Source of the DNA: Leishmania mexicana MHOM/GT/2001/U1103
Taxonomy: Eukaryota > Euglenozoa > Kinetoplastea > Trypanosomatida > Trypanosomatidae
DNA length: 64,000 nucleotides
Reading direction: 5' to 3'
Assembly: GCF_000234665.1 (NCBI RefSeq)
Contig: NC_018338.1
Span: 1,904,240-1,968,239 of the forward strand
Shown: one piece after another, positions 60,001-64,000 of the stretch
Numbering within the stretch: the first letter of the stretch is position 1
How the letters are laid out: each line of letters opens with the position of its first letter
Translations under genes and position numbers: made by a program
Notes under the pieces: model-generated
What the model was told of the DNA's origin: nothing
What the model saw: only the letters and a program-made list of their open reading frames with translations
The model's database searches: none

Positions 60001-61946
60001 GCAACCGGCGCGGCTCCGTCGTGGTTGGCTGGAACGCGGCGACGCCGCGGCAGCAGCAGGAGTCGCTGCCGTGCTTCGGCTACTTCGTAGATGGGCGCAC
60101 GGGGGCAGTGTTTCTCTGCTATAACCACACCAAGTCCATGAAAGGCCTCGCTCTCCGCGTCAACGCTGGCGACGAGCTGATAACGAGCGCCAACTACAGG
60201 GACCACAAGATCACCTTCGAGCTCAAGTGTGCCGGTATTACAGTAGGGGAGACCAAGTTCGACACGGAGCGGGAGGTCGTTGGGTTACCTTTCTTCTGCG
60301 CCGAGTACTGTGACGACGCCACAGTGGACCTCAAGTCATTTCATCCAGGACCGCAGACGCTCTCTGTATCCCGCCTCTACGAGCAGATTCTCCGGGCTCC
60401 GTACGAGCAAGACGAGACGCCGGCGCAGTCGTATGAGTTTTACGCGGAGCTGAACCTGTTTGCGCAGACCGTTCTGAACGTGCACAGCAGCGCCGACATC
60501 GTCTCGCTCACGACGCGCGAGACGACTGTGACGAGTCACGACCTGGCTAGCTTCATGCAGGTGTCATCGGCGCTGAATGCCGGCGCCTTTGCCGACAGGG
60601 TGGCGCTTGCCCCACTCACGCCGTACCTCGTGCGCCTAAAGAAGCTAGACGAGCTGACGGCCGAGTTTGCTCCGCTCATCAACCTGCGCCGACGTACGGA
60701 GCTGTTCGATATTTTCGGCGTCCTCAAGAACCTCTGCTCCCGCGAGACGGAGGAGCAGATTCAGACGCGCATTATGGCACCCTTCCAGAACATGCAGGGC
60801 AAGAAGGTCTCCGTGACGATCCACACGATGCAGGCACAGCCCACGAGCTCCACCGGCCCATTCCAGACACTCATGCGCTCGGTGTTCGGGCAGCTCTATC
60901 TGCAGCTGCAGCAGGCCACAATCGACATCTTTTATGTGTCGCCCATCTTCACTGTGAAGCTCGCCGGTTTCGGCTCCACGGACGCCGGTGGCCCTTACCG
61001 TGATGTCCTATCTCAGCTCGCCACGGAGATCATGACGACGCACCCCAGCAAGCAGTGCCAGCTGAACCCGCTCTTTGTGAACTGCGGGCGCGGCGACGTG
61101 ACGGCGATTATGCCGAATGTTGCACTGATGAAGAGCGCGCAGATACCCCTCATGTTGGAGTTTTTTGGGAAGCTGCTCGCGTCGCTTTTCCTCACACAAG
61201 ATGTGCTGGCGGTGGAGCTGCCTCCTCTCTTCTGGAAGCTGTTGCTGGGCGAGGAGGCCACCATCAAGGACCTGGCCGCGTTCGACGCGGACATTGCTAA
61301 GCTTCTCCAGCCGGAGGAGCTGATGATGCGAACCCACGAGGAACTGGAGGAGCGCTTCCCTGGTATCACAGAGGTGTGGAAGGCCATTGTGGATGACAAC
61401 CAGCAGTTCCTCTTCGACGAGAATCTTCCACCGGAAACCCTGGACGGTGCTCGGCTGCTTTCTCGCCGCATCATGGTGAGCGAAATCCGCCGCTTTGAGG
61501 AGGCGATCGGCTACATCCAGCACGGGTTTGACCAAGTCCTCCCGCTGTACACTCTGCACGCCTATCGGTGGCAGAAGGTGGAGCTGCTCATCTGCGGAAC
61601 TCCAAAGCTCACCTTTGCGGATTTCTACAGCAAGTGCGATATCCAGCTCTCTACCGCGGATGCGAACATGTTTTTGTCCGTCCTCGAAGGCATGACGGAC
61701 GAGGATCGTACCCTGCTCCTTCGCTTCACCACCGGCCAGTCGCGCCTTCCCCTCAAGACGAAGATCAAGGTGACCCACAACGGAAACAAGGATACACTTC
61801 CAACGAGCAGCACCTGCTTTTTCGCCCTTCGCCTCCCCTCCTACTCATCTGCGGAAAAGATGAAGGACCGTCTCTTGTACGCTGTGCGACAGTGCAAGGC
61901 GATCGACGCGGACGGTCAGGCACGCGAACATCTCATCATCGATTGA
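42072..61946 (+). CDS. Giant HECT-domain E3 ubiquitin ligase, 6624 aa
   Basis: One uninterrupted frame of 19,875 bp. The C-terminal part from about residue 6277 is a HECT domain: AGFGSTDAGGPYRDVL (about 6300-6316), then LPLKTKIKVTHNG and the catalytic-cysteine motif LPTSSTCFFALRLP with Cys at residue 6582 (codon 61815-61817). HECT enzymes accept ubiquitin from an E2 on this Cys and pass it to substrate. The rest is a beta-rich scaffold: a LamG/jelly-roll-like segment (about 546-686), SPRY-like regions (about 1800-1953, 2142-2310, 2516-2710, 4359-4540), Cys-pair clusters (about 2718-2755 and 3939-3960), three related modules (about 3281, 3631 and 4916 onward) and a pseudokinase-like region (about 4673-4880). 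The N-terminus is acidic and Ser-rich. I see no RCC1 repeats, so it is not a simple HERC1/HERC2 copy. It is the last gene before the telomere. Confidence 0.95.
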   Translation: MELHSSDFSELDGDEAFSDNRQDSQTRVLSDDEDYSSDSSEHSTAARAAPAEGSAQRSAGQRPGRARGIGSESLRPLRESSYPVEYLFAQTTLKERCSTEVSTVNEEKRVGLKSLGGLVKYSSADLLTRAWCLFPSELKNREYPLYSKLPKCPEVMETRFGDTDEISQFMCSIALQLGERYHRVTPVYLRSLLVQAVVRDEITGANQSVANSTPYPDALLDPAWEGESACADEADDVSGNEASDEVQDENLEVESAVSAFDFSVALVLPVVSQGITYESLHLLHTLVDRCLSSSTEVAVLRSWGVRRIMRLLLRQMNVDAGQSVNKRWLATAISLLSKIVLSSGDTKIFFALLRWSLRNPDTMAMLHMRGVRGIVERVEQRSAVRVRLSIPTVTPKEQTISLIHSVGSTPASVTGLCVLTEDDAPRCVVFTENRSFKVALTPPFEVLCCSSTAPDSCRGVYVESDMSICVLGDHGKVFVINKDTLMLTRTMSPPPHLLGSTQFPLYIGDGEYVSSYFLAGASTEKQACFTGNEVSGALTPSTITLPRTCDSLSIQFYLCPVIAGTVNEMTLLHLTTGGKNWLSVSVSLNPLTSTMVLTFRHGQDAVAEVRESLRAEWALWSASLTSANDTASWSVFKNGVLCDTRSQSGALIQPSGAVTPIFFKGRLNAYLSTLQLWSRAQSVDCVRNCALEHTPESKSQFLVFSFLMDEGLGRSFHSPQTGYVWQGTGVIWDTPPRPFPVNRHSPHKIQWRPSGNYYIVTNHFEYAIIEPQATTWIDRDGRVVEQAEGLLSVSERPFYNITDGYFFLSTQDTVGIRSVKSNSPPAAYLEHLPSMVVGKQFCAQVVGSVMRRTPITAKQYLEYLVHRINLHLLTYSDDQGSGPVHHSSSLRENLSVVGRLLDLTEYLVSGIESRAKECLRPELLLCLVGRVLNIYVKLFERQCPGQVVRYVVDAHKRLQNLNAKVKQDEFLQEAASVFGDLNQVILARCVSHDFQLKLITDSASLKDVRQLLQLESLSQFVASVIKKDMKRMFMAFLHRLKEECQEEATFIFDSKPRQINASEAMLSTLLGMLSQQGHSQWHLVAAALISSLCKWIIRCFEERYPSDTERYANVDVLKETSIGIVLFPVVHYMCDMQLDSSIAPDALKALNDARKCLSRYSLAPGKTGKKFVSFSETHCVTSPPQLKAPFYASLSLQYAKSIKVEFLDSPELDRASSTVTVSLVTNNCLTSVDVLHPGQNTMFLEGAQVSIVYAAEATPDSPAPGMALNVHTVVELATEKTDWVRDICLALSYIIIRVTQHNLHNTAPSGTPIGRDSFLRGGLSPSVQKCNKIPLSPGDKEECADLHAQLCAVAEGTDPSLTAAWSALYEKSRIQYSKRLEGIMRWASCALAWQTLSLPAEDEKTVEDLLCSSVNAIKRKTFLLLEALQQGREEAIVGRARFLLFNITPRLFGEWQLIEHQHTEEPVTTEADRGSRQLSRLAYSVGNRSRATVTSFQMPTTRTLDFSSNYRGSLLSTRKTASRALDASPVNIFTKTLRNEEESLPNKIIYYLINGLEKSTEDICKDMVLKTQQAVYQTEAYKLQEDLCKSFANDREVLSAILMTHLKYRLEFSQSTIAAASEQGEAAREVSAGFDHHYTEQMIGCGMVRELELQKAVCSFVQNSLRSLLHKLDDTQDFPYVEAVYMCATLCHPWDGVDMSTLQPREIFAFLKKLFTTACELRLESASSDADKYYESRGLFDLAHRCLVIPNAMLQTSVEGVHIVQSEVQGLHVENVNVVFSARTHWKAHGANVRIPAKSCEADFYANYGIPKVISEFPDVQYYEVALDFALHPSNPELSMGLSLVPLSPLDPVRADYVLSLTSTGRVHRPEKQDYQLCTPWKVGDVVGCGLMAPSNSVFFTLNGEFLGVVAEVPTLSTVIPFVSVRGDDTLMKVIVNFGEEQSFRFDLASLHCSCRHRYLTPSVVCDTVFITTDYLVTMCYKGLSQGEDTSATSDEAISGLLEKATGFLSSSTMTLMVKLNACSPGQSSRIEQIVVLLSRLLHCVSIVIECFRYDSVTRRTHATVLQLCAAILTRCRDRWLKVRASQCLAMLCKILRPQYLVEASEALRGLVSFEDIVQQLVDLARIKFIKEVEPPMQPPRWVGGTTVVKGKGTFFGSVPLPKKGTHLVGFRIKRRQQQVQGPGAPLGGCYYLGLAHGQPSIPNMGNLISRSDVYVLQDTDDQDQVAHLLLRRHCIPRNSHRRVYGNDEVVWVEFNADYGEIAFYRENMVMIGLAFANITQVDDLYPIAFLFNDDASCEIIAPPSLTDESVEHWTESLRRSAAIDTLQELHVVPGFSAIISLMVQRSVSQLDSGLDACLVALGVLGGERSYLYCQHDTYGMVVVHAIAEVSGKVVVFLASDEDKRLFSVQPQGLKPSFIQTPLYQSNAPDAHSCAALLSSELYRILYEASAVAPLLQSEGEARHKVERQYEKSLSSAIAINFIGILTEQQLRSSSQLARAASTSPETSISEFPYRRFNSSVVFSGQSVSVDLHCSTKTLYVPNPSIAVTTAEGCSVVRGNVQLDQRFTLAVSVTQTSTNDLMYVGFTTTRMRWPESQDEVASWEDAWVLCNRDSVATNSVNCCMEPGIIFSAANKVFQSGDVLLMRVDRQERTVAFTRVRNSEQTDLGVLFEGIPAACDLRPMVVCGEESVVVFSTLDSCLFPSRLTYPVSNFNNPSCERVTCSSCSRRMMPPWYGSEDNVALCEWCFSLWKRPKDMFFVVSTTPRTIPEYLVSDHCPEMLVAGDYVEFEENTGLQWSNIRSVNLEILGGTCIALNDESFAFSEELPQFGQRRVDVRLSHIAGVPGHPFSGLHTFTPLWRDGQQIGPTCSLRGDCVAVSATMLPMGTKLLLCFQIESNSRNTLFSMTEVFVGVTNLSDVPRPMSRADLEHLCAAKSVRGTWFDTSEKVSSSGYVNMIVDCLNSSVFFSSSLSGLQSKPFVISGSMSAEADEDNLRLLVFSHEPCVVRFSEGLVSFNECVEPSFAPLAIGLFPETGDALSVDTFNEAIVLMDTVDRTQAYTKTEWRYSPHLNTLDNGTLFYIGDTVTFFHDGTTIHVYIQGIELASLELSDAQRSERLRVVAYLSTRGTTATIVPPLYGTSHLGKITRVCSPDVAVVESVSEHGKSSTFAIHKSAVRFCALVAAAGREKPGLRDGDPVAFKIGGLQISKRGTITSVQGAVVNVCENSDKRNLISVSMNHCFLLRNEGKQHYNYERYPLISPPTSSITRVFEVGKKKFRLQSRGSYNGIMFDCKTSETIELIGMSVLTRVTGCHQVQTYFRRGSSVNHERDGRSWTIIFDDMIDMTADHQISIPFSPIIVEGGTTFSFYINTSHNCGIGFYCEEDGCSGEIDQELDTDGTLSVYLGRKSGSSDPFTEFSMSPRGFCGTIQYRQNHGSTLPSVEGKLFSRPSMDANLCHCSESLCLICRPTTTSKDTVVTFRVRVFSLAVRIISLKLPVLLLNPSARAPQGISHCSISMFYTPEDRLERQWIWNSRFLVEGDTSEAVLNLASLSLEQGTYTFQVLLKNIESEGVGAPPHLCLLSSSDPLYERKNGLIAVSGFFGDVTCEANRPVLEGELHTMTPGAHLNQNNSASYNGIMFDLRSKKEITLEQVFCISQTTSDSVTVRIFWREGSMEGAERAPHQWREVVTKEVAVVDKHPFSVGPLMLRMRANQVYSIFINTSSSCGVRFYNSSDGHVGDIRDEFDSDGILSVYVGRKSESSSPFVELPLEPRAFRGRITYRTYALHNAEAMEYATFPYVRGFLVTRMLVALMSYVELSCAGHSGNFSYGQLLKTTSLLATSPMDSLADLIGAENMLASLIRDSGEVRNINVTIPIAGGQCSLLVPLAKGDIALLTDLQSAESSALVQLQSGVQSDGMALVRHRDASVPFRVPARRLLPITKCVMCDWMYAQGMCAACNAEHMPILSEEARAVEIVANGLQQTRPGVSIQETIEAAVAAVGSACGRDGMVMPADGASKDRPEVQASMASHGVGFSIPVALLLSEEEYSEGGGFVCPFVFHPTVGAAVSLRVLTTNEVFSVQFVTSGAASAIAEAIEEAPARFFLLQLWGGDGEVRHQLTEEPVPFVVCRGGESNVPLIENVHAGYAASLQRDGFVTLFLKMEACSPLPLTTPVLAKADWWMWEHNSVEAQLCSTRATYLKRLFSSVEGVSDWPHFSAFMVTAKGKETMIFLELHVTEVQRQSISSSGALAYLTPPPLPVRIRKPFNVQSDEVLTMRVTTEGDFFIYDTNDIVRCSVSKEELYSGKHQRQVHKIGFVSVDPEKVTALLYVPDKTRRNPRATFASDAKTTLSSLSLLPKTYSPTWVRLDASRITVSRNGLTASSVNELGGGDAVMGTPLPATGVWSFVVHIHRKDSQPGTPLGSGFFAGVALSDFAQFAPEYSAIKTYVGSLWVVQDVQDEDSMPNQELLPPLMRGSYGQGVLFFDSTRLLFIVDRSNGTLSISRDTESPQVVFQGIPHGASVSPFVRLDHPNSSATLARFSSAVEYARLHQPSLDKVLWLQPITPSLLRRYPLFMVTQTFPFISELVRKLPIRLAGVLERCWGEQIARSRFEYRVAQALEEFTGLGAFARSPPELNDAKVDDIVDYLSRSARREVVVFPACTSQTAAQTSLLHDNIGVHVRLPPTYELVGHVEGTNMVRVLHFDREFGAVERTLHLFFLDDATLNLHSTNDVLPHLSVMRQHEILPALNRADAVAIMADGWFDCSLADYGAVLNVKEEEEIASSLVFALEHWHLHQLPHGHVHPRNVYLRVAHGEVVQCCLWNVHQLSPKSKYASHELRDSGVRSLFGDRWACWQILLSFQHLLAHDPRVAECVELMVDEVTSISRALQQSVAFQGSLSDSSEGLTFSLRTGSRLRGGSGSYNGIMFDVVAKNNTICITKLSFIPDANTVATVRLYTRSGSFMGFERDAEAWTKLFEEEMALKDTWEVTLENFEPITVPGGARVGIFLHTTSGSGVLFFSENEGLQGKTGDVEEENDDIGITIGKKSESANPFVAVQSQKRLLKGSITYTLLMRSNGPRSRLVSCCEPVLGDGKGEEQVELRLVQVSSAAAKGKSDSQTPGGGRALSGAESRLTATEPLTSSGYCLQLLSAPNTRRGGSDKDNVLTLVAPSQFVWCRASDVISVRPGLLREEAEPLVRFLAAEGLRRRRTLLRQHNLSSRVFPCRPLHFLPFPTHDMETGAPSSVCSVTHPVLSGGSVLISEPISSSCTLSFWQRAAGAALVLVMDHIPTVDEVTRRATASSSDSLVGASSCGGFVHVDDELRYVTSTRDRVHLRLQASLSCRPVFVVARLRIAGHRDSQLFAYSSAMNQELFTPAADGCFFMTDRKATPPDDMAAVAATWHACGGLIALEGRDDGGAGAESLVRLESLVSSRGEVRFVCLPRCTGESETVVQEKLKAGEIPPNVGVQHAIPPAPLLIEVREQVKWKSVRHLVEFTCLSSSLALCGARGAWQVAGGINCSGVVSSPRFTTAERHRVHLRLQFPRRMPMDLQLDCKSGSANPIRLLHGSYKSLRSRLFDPAVREVFVCLDINLQTREVVVLSSDGTVYHPFIEESVLSSDVQLGFVSHAPGSELDVLEWRICSAQIRGEMTASVFKSVLEETPLTELSANTSLTVGTVCRHSARGIFPSNHEVNLSPEKQMGVLMVTYARMLLEKTLLSQEKARTAAQPQFLRLLSLTALRKHPDIARILDGEIKQGSFRLISQCVAQLSAPFLMQVSAEVDASINVIASLMRNDVFRRTILNAFGSSLVPILLRAATVYTRSTRHTALHCVQELLADARVPLPSHHVLSAHLRPLTDMMASLCRRERMGSAVVQTGVTLIADLIERYQREGPERPYRDVPTEIPYKLVCCAREIVRAITHDPPLPFPSAMVAEVSSQHTMRCEVIKRVIAAENRTCAIGVFKEEGRHPDSSMSFTVRVNGNRRGSVVVGWNAATPRQQQESLPCFGYFVDGRTGAVFLCYNHTKSMKGLALRVNAGDELITSANYRDHKITFELKCAGITVGETKFDTEREVVGLPFFCAEYCDDATVDLKSFHPGPQTLSVSRLYEQILRAPYEQDETPAQSYEFYAELNLFAQTVLNVHSSADIVSLTTRETTVTSHDLASFMQVSSALNAGAFADRVALAPLTPYLVRLKKLDELTAEFAPLINLRRRTELFDIFGVLKNLCSRETEEQIQTRIMAPFQNMQGKKVSVTIHTMQAQPTSSTGPFQTLMRSVFGQLYLQLQQATIDIFYVSPIFTVKLAGFGSTDAGGPYRDVLSQLATEIMTTHPSKQCQLNPLFVNCGRGDVTAIMPNVALMKSAQIPLMLEFFGKLLASLFLTQDVLAVELPPLFWKLLLGEEATIKDLAAFDADIAKLLQPEELMMRTHEELEERFPGITEVWKAIVDDNQQFLFDENLPPETLDGARLLSRRIMVSEIRRFEEAIGYIQHGFDQVLPLYTLHAYRWQKVELLICGTPKLTFADFYSKCDIQLSTADANMFLSVLEGMTDEDRTLLLRFTTGQSRLPLKTKIKVTHNGNKDTLPTSSTCFFALRLPSYSSAEKMKDRLLYAVRQCKAIDADGQAREHLIID
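47470..47930 (+). other. SPRY-like domain within the giant E3 (about residues 1800-1953)
   Basis: The stretch with YYEVALDF (47537-47560), GLSLVPLSP, then WKVGDVVGCGLMAPSNSVFFTLNG (about 47712-47783) and FLGV shows the SPRY order: an E-V-x-(I/L/V) strand, a G-(V/L)-(S/A/G) strand, G-D-V-(V/I)-G-C and (I/V)-x-F-T-x-N-G. SPRY modules bind peptides and often form the substrate-recognition face of E3 ligases. Confidence 0.75.
51911..52362 (+). other. Internal protein module, copy 1 (GSYNGIMFD module)
   Basis: About 150 residues that begin with GSYNGIMFD, continue with W at the sixth strand, FYINTS, CGIGFY, the acidic D-x-E-L-D-T-D-G turn, then SVYLGRKS and GTIQYR. Copies 2 (52962-53412) and 3 (56817-57270) share the same landmarks in the same order and length. 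It is a beta-rich module I cannot name. Confidence 0.8.
52962..53412 (+). other. Internal protein module, copy 2
   Basis: SASYNGIMFD, FINTSSSCGVRFY, DEFDSDGILSVYVGRKSES and GRITYR align with copy 1 at every landmark. Copies 1 and 2 are closest to each other. Confidence 0.8.
56090..56710 (+). other. Pseudokinase-like region in the giant E3 (about residues 4673-4880)
   Basis: HGHVHPRNVYLR (56459-56494) has the form of a kinase catalytic loop (H-x-D-x-x-x-x-N) with the Asp replaced, YASHEL (56560-56577) stands where the APE motif would be, and GDRWACWQILL (56605-56637) matches the D-x-W-(S/A)-x-G-x-x-L helix. The upstream ADGWFDCSLADY segment resembles the hinge region. Catalytic residues are missing, so at most a pseudokinase. 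Confidence 0.5.
56817..57270 (+). other. Internal protein module, copy 3
   Basis: GSYNGIMFD, FLHTTSGSGVLFF, EEENDDIGITIGKKSES and GSITYT keep the order of copies 1 and 2 but are more divergent. It lies directly after the pseudokinase-like region. Confidence 0.78.
60900..61946 (+). other. HECT catalytic domain of the giant E3
   Basis: The C-terminal about 350 residues contain the N-lobe D-A-G-G-P-x-R-(D/E) motif and the C-lobe with the catalytic Cys at codon 61815-61817 in L-P-T-S-S-T-C-F. The residues after it (ALRLPSYSSAEKMKDRLLYAV) match the L-P-x-Y-x-(S/T)-x-x-x-(L/M)-x-x-(K/R)-L end of the family. The catalytic site appears intact. Confidence 0.95.
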
Positions 61947-63665
61947 GCTGCTGCGATTTCTTTTTTTTTCCTGCGTCATTCCTTTCGTTGTCGCCTTTTC
62001 TTTTGGTGCTGTTGCTCATCTGTACAGCCACGTATTTTCTTCCATGCACTCTGCTGCAACTTTGCGTTGTCATCGTTGTGCGTGTAGCACAACAGAAATC
62101 CTTTCAAATTTCGCGTTGCTTCTTTGGCAGTGAGCATTTCTTCCTCTCTATTTATTTTGTCGTTGAAAGTGACGTGTGAGTACGACACTTCGCGGCGTTT
62201 CGTATTTTCACTGTTGCTTTTTCTTTCTTTTCCCGTTCACCTCTGTGCTTGAGCAACATGCTTTATTTTTTTTGTTGTATGATGGCAACTACCTTGCTTG
62301 CGTCGGCTTCCCTGTTTCTAGTTTTTATGTGACTGTGTCCCTCGCTTGCCCCGCTTTGCTGTACTGTGATGCCCTTGACAAGTGCCTCCCCTCCTGGGTG
62401 CTGCCGACGACGGGCTCTGCTTTTTTTTGGTGGTGTGCGTGAATGAATTCGAAGAAATGTACCGAAGTGCCTGCAAGAGTATTGTGTTCGTGGCCGCCGG
62501 CGAAAATTGGTTGATGTGCAACGATTGTGGCACTTCGTGCCTGCAAGGTGCATCCGCGGTCCTTGCAGAGATGGGAGCGTGCCCTCGCAGGGGCTGAGCA
62601 GCCCATCCGACACCGAGCAAGCGACTCTTTTTGTGCCGGTGACTCACCCGCTTCCCACTTCTGTCGACATCTTTGTATGGGCACCGCACATGTGGAGAGG
62701 AGAAGACCGTGTGCTTGTCTGTCATGATCTGTTACCGATGCCGATGCGCTCCCTCTCACTATTCTCTCGTATGTTCTTTCGCTTCTTACCTCCACCTTGG
62801 CTTCTTGTCACAGAGAATACGTTTCGTTTCTCTGCGCCTCGTCCCTTATTCTCTCTCCCTGTAGCTTTATCCTACACTTTTAGGCAACACCTTATCAAAA
62901 GGCAACCGATTCCATCTTTGAGCTCATGCGGAGCGGAAACCCCTTTTCAATCGTAGGGGGAGTCCTTTTCTCCAGCGGAGGATGTTGTGGACCCCTTCTC
63001 CTAACACGTCCCTGGTGTGATTGCATCGATGATCCTTTCCATCGCCAAGAGAGGACTCGCGAGGCTTGTTCACAAACCCCTTGATAAGTGTCTATAACCA
63101 TCTTTTCACTCTTTCAAATCCATTTCGTCATGCACACTACGCTTGAGGACCTCATCATCCTTCACCACCGGTGCGCATATCTCAACGTCGGCGGTGTCTA
63201 CATTGAAGGTGCTGTTCTGGTTGCAGCCAACGTGGAGCTGCTTGCAAAGGGGCTCCGTTTGGGTACATCAACGCCTAGCAGCACCTTGTGTCGGAGACGG
63301 GTCCGTGTGCAGGAGCGCTCAAGCTTGAGGGGGACTCTCAGCATCGAAGGCAGTGGAGGTGTTAGTGCTAGTGCTAGGGTGTGTGCGCTTGCGCGCCTTG
63401 CCTCTGTGATGTGGTGGAACATTAAGAGAAGTGGCCACTGCGCGACTGCACTAGCTACACCGCGTGTTGAGTGTGTTTATCCTGCTGCTTTATTTGTGTG
63501 TATTGTGAATTGTTTGCGCTGCTGCTGCGCTATATGCGGACCTGTGTGCAGGATTGTGATGGTGATGGTTGTGGTTATGGCTGTGGATGTGTTGCTGTTA
63601 TCCCTTGGTGTGTGTGGTCTATTAAAGGTTGTTGTGTGCGTGTGTGATGGTACGGGGGAGGGTAC
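61947..63665. other. Short subtelomeric region, no supported gene
   Basis: 1.7 kb between the last gene and the telomere. T-rich and A-rich homopolymer tracts dominate 61960-62440. From about 63350 the + strand becomes strongly G/T-rich (TGTG, GGTGATGG, GGTTGTGG), grading into the telomere through GGTACGGGGGAGGGTACGGG. A frame from the ATG at 63130 stays open to the first telomeric TAG (63670-63672), giving about 180 residues, but its second half is just Val/Cys-rich translation of GT-rich DNA, so I do not call it a gene. I see no long subtelomeric satellite. Confidence 0.6.
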
Positions 63666-64000
63666 GGGTTAGGGTTAGGGTTAGGGTTAGGGTTAGGGTT
63701 AGGGTTAGGGTTAGGGTTAGGGTTAGGGTTAGGGTTAGGGTTAGGGTTAGGGTTAGGGTTAGGGTTAGGGTTAGGGTTAGGGTTAGGGTTAGGGTTAGGG
63801 TTAGGGTTAGGGTTAGGGTTAGGGTTAGGGTTAGGGTTAGGGTTAGGGTTAGGGTTAGGGTTAGGGTTAGGGTTAGGGTTAGGGTTAGGGTTAGGGTTAG
63901 GGTTAGGGTTAGGGTTAGGGTTAGGGTTAGGGTTAGGGTTAGGGTTAGGGTTAGGGTTAGGGTTAGGGTTAGGGTTAGGGTTAGGGTTAGGGTTAGGGTT
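63666..64000 (+). repeat. Telomere, (GGGTTA)n
   Basis: 335 bp of uninterrupted hexamer, nearly 56 units, running to the last base of the window with the G-rich strand 5'->3' outward. This is the orientation of a right chromosome end and the canonical kinetoplastid repeat. A single variant GGTACGGG stands just before the first unit. Confidence 0.99.

Noticed and set aside
63130..63672. Open frame of about 180 codons reaching into the telomere
   Set aside because: The second half is a Val/Cys/Met-rich translation of GT-rich DNA and the stop is supplied by the telomeric hexamer, so it is fortuitous.
1..64000. CRISPR arrays, operons with ribosome binding sites, tRNA or rRNA genes
   Set aside because: None seen. 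The organism is eukaryotic and I recognised no tRNA cloverleaf or rRNA sequence by eye, though short tRNA genes could be missed without a covariance search.

Overview
The window is the right-hand end of a chromosome from a trypanosomatid, most likely a Leishmania species. The evidence is: intronless genes all on the + strand, long GC-rich pyrimidine-laden intergenic regions suited to SL trans-splicing and polyadenylation, a terminal run of the TTAGGG hexamer with the G-rich strand running 5'->3' to the last base, a type 2 isopentenyl-diphosphate isomerase, AAT-type amino-acid permeases, and a degraded ingi/L1Tc-like (DIRE-type) retroposon. From memory the gene set resembles the end of Leishmania chromosome 35; that and the subgenus are unverified. 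A polycistronic unit transcribed toward the telomere is the natural reading.

Layout. 1-1946: the end of a duplicated UTR block and gene-free sequence. 1947-16235: MTG1-like GTPase, a coiled-coil protein, tRNA m7G46 methyltransferase, a folate-receptor-like surface protein, a 60-residue membrane protein, ALG11 mannosyltransferase, a MYCBP/AMY-1-like protein and a DCAF7/TTG1-like WD40 protein. 17210-25590: an unknown conserved-looking protein, LSM12, an unknown protein with a peptidase-like patch, DRG2 GTPase and a THP3/LENG8 PCI-type protein. 26221-36974: IDI2, an ankyrin protein carrying a dynein-D6-like module, two tandem AAT permeases separated by a dead retroposon, and a diacylglycerol-kinase-like lipid kinase. 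36975-42071: a long accessory stretch with one small SET-like gene (38820-39599) and a second retroposon copy. 42072-61946: one giant ORF of 6624 codons ending in a HECT ubiquitin-ligase domain. 61947-63665: a short subtelomere. 63666-64000: the telomere.

The genes are not a pathway cluster. They are housekeeping functions (translation GTPases, tRNA modification, RNA processing, N-glycan assembly, isoprenoids, ubiquitin) plus nutrient acquisition at the surface (two AATs and the folate-receptor-like protein). The more unusual material is: three dispersed copies of one retroposon family, two of them sharing 443 bp with only 4 differences; a probable frameshift at the 5' end of the second AAT; the dynein-D6/ankyrin combination; and the architecture of the telomere-proximal giant E3, which holds three internal repeats and a pseudokinase-like region. 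All calls were made by eye from the sequence and from remembered family motifs; no searches were run.
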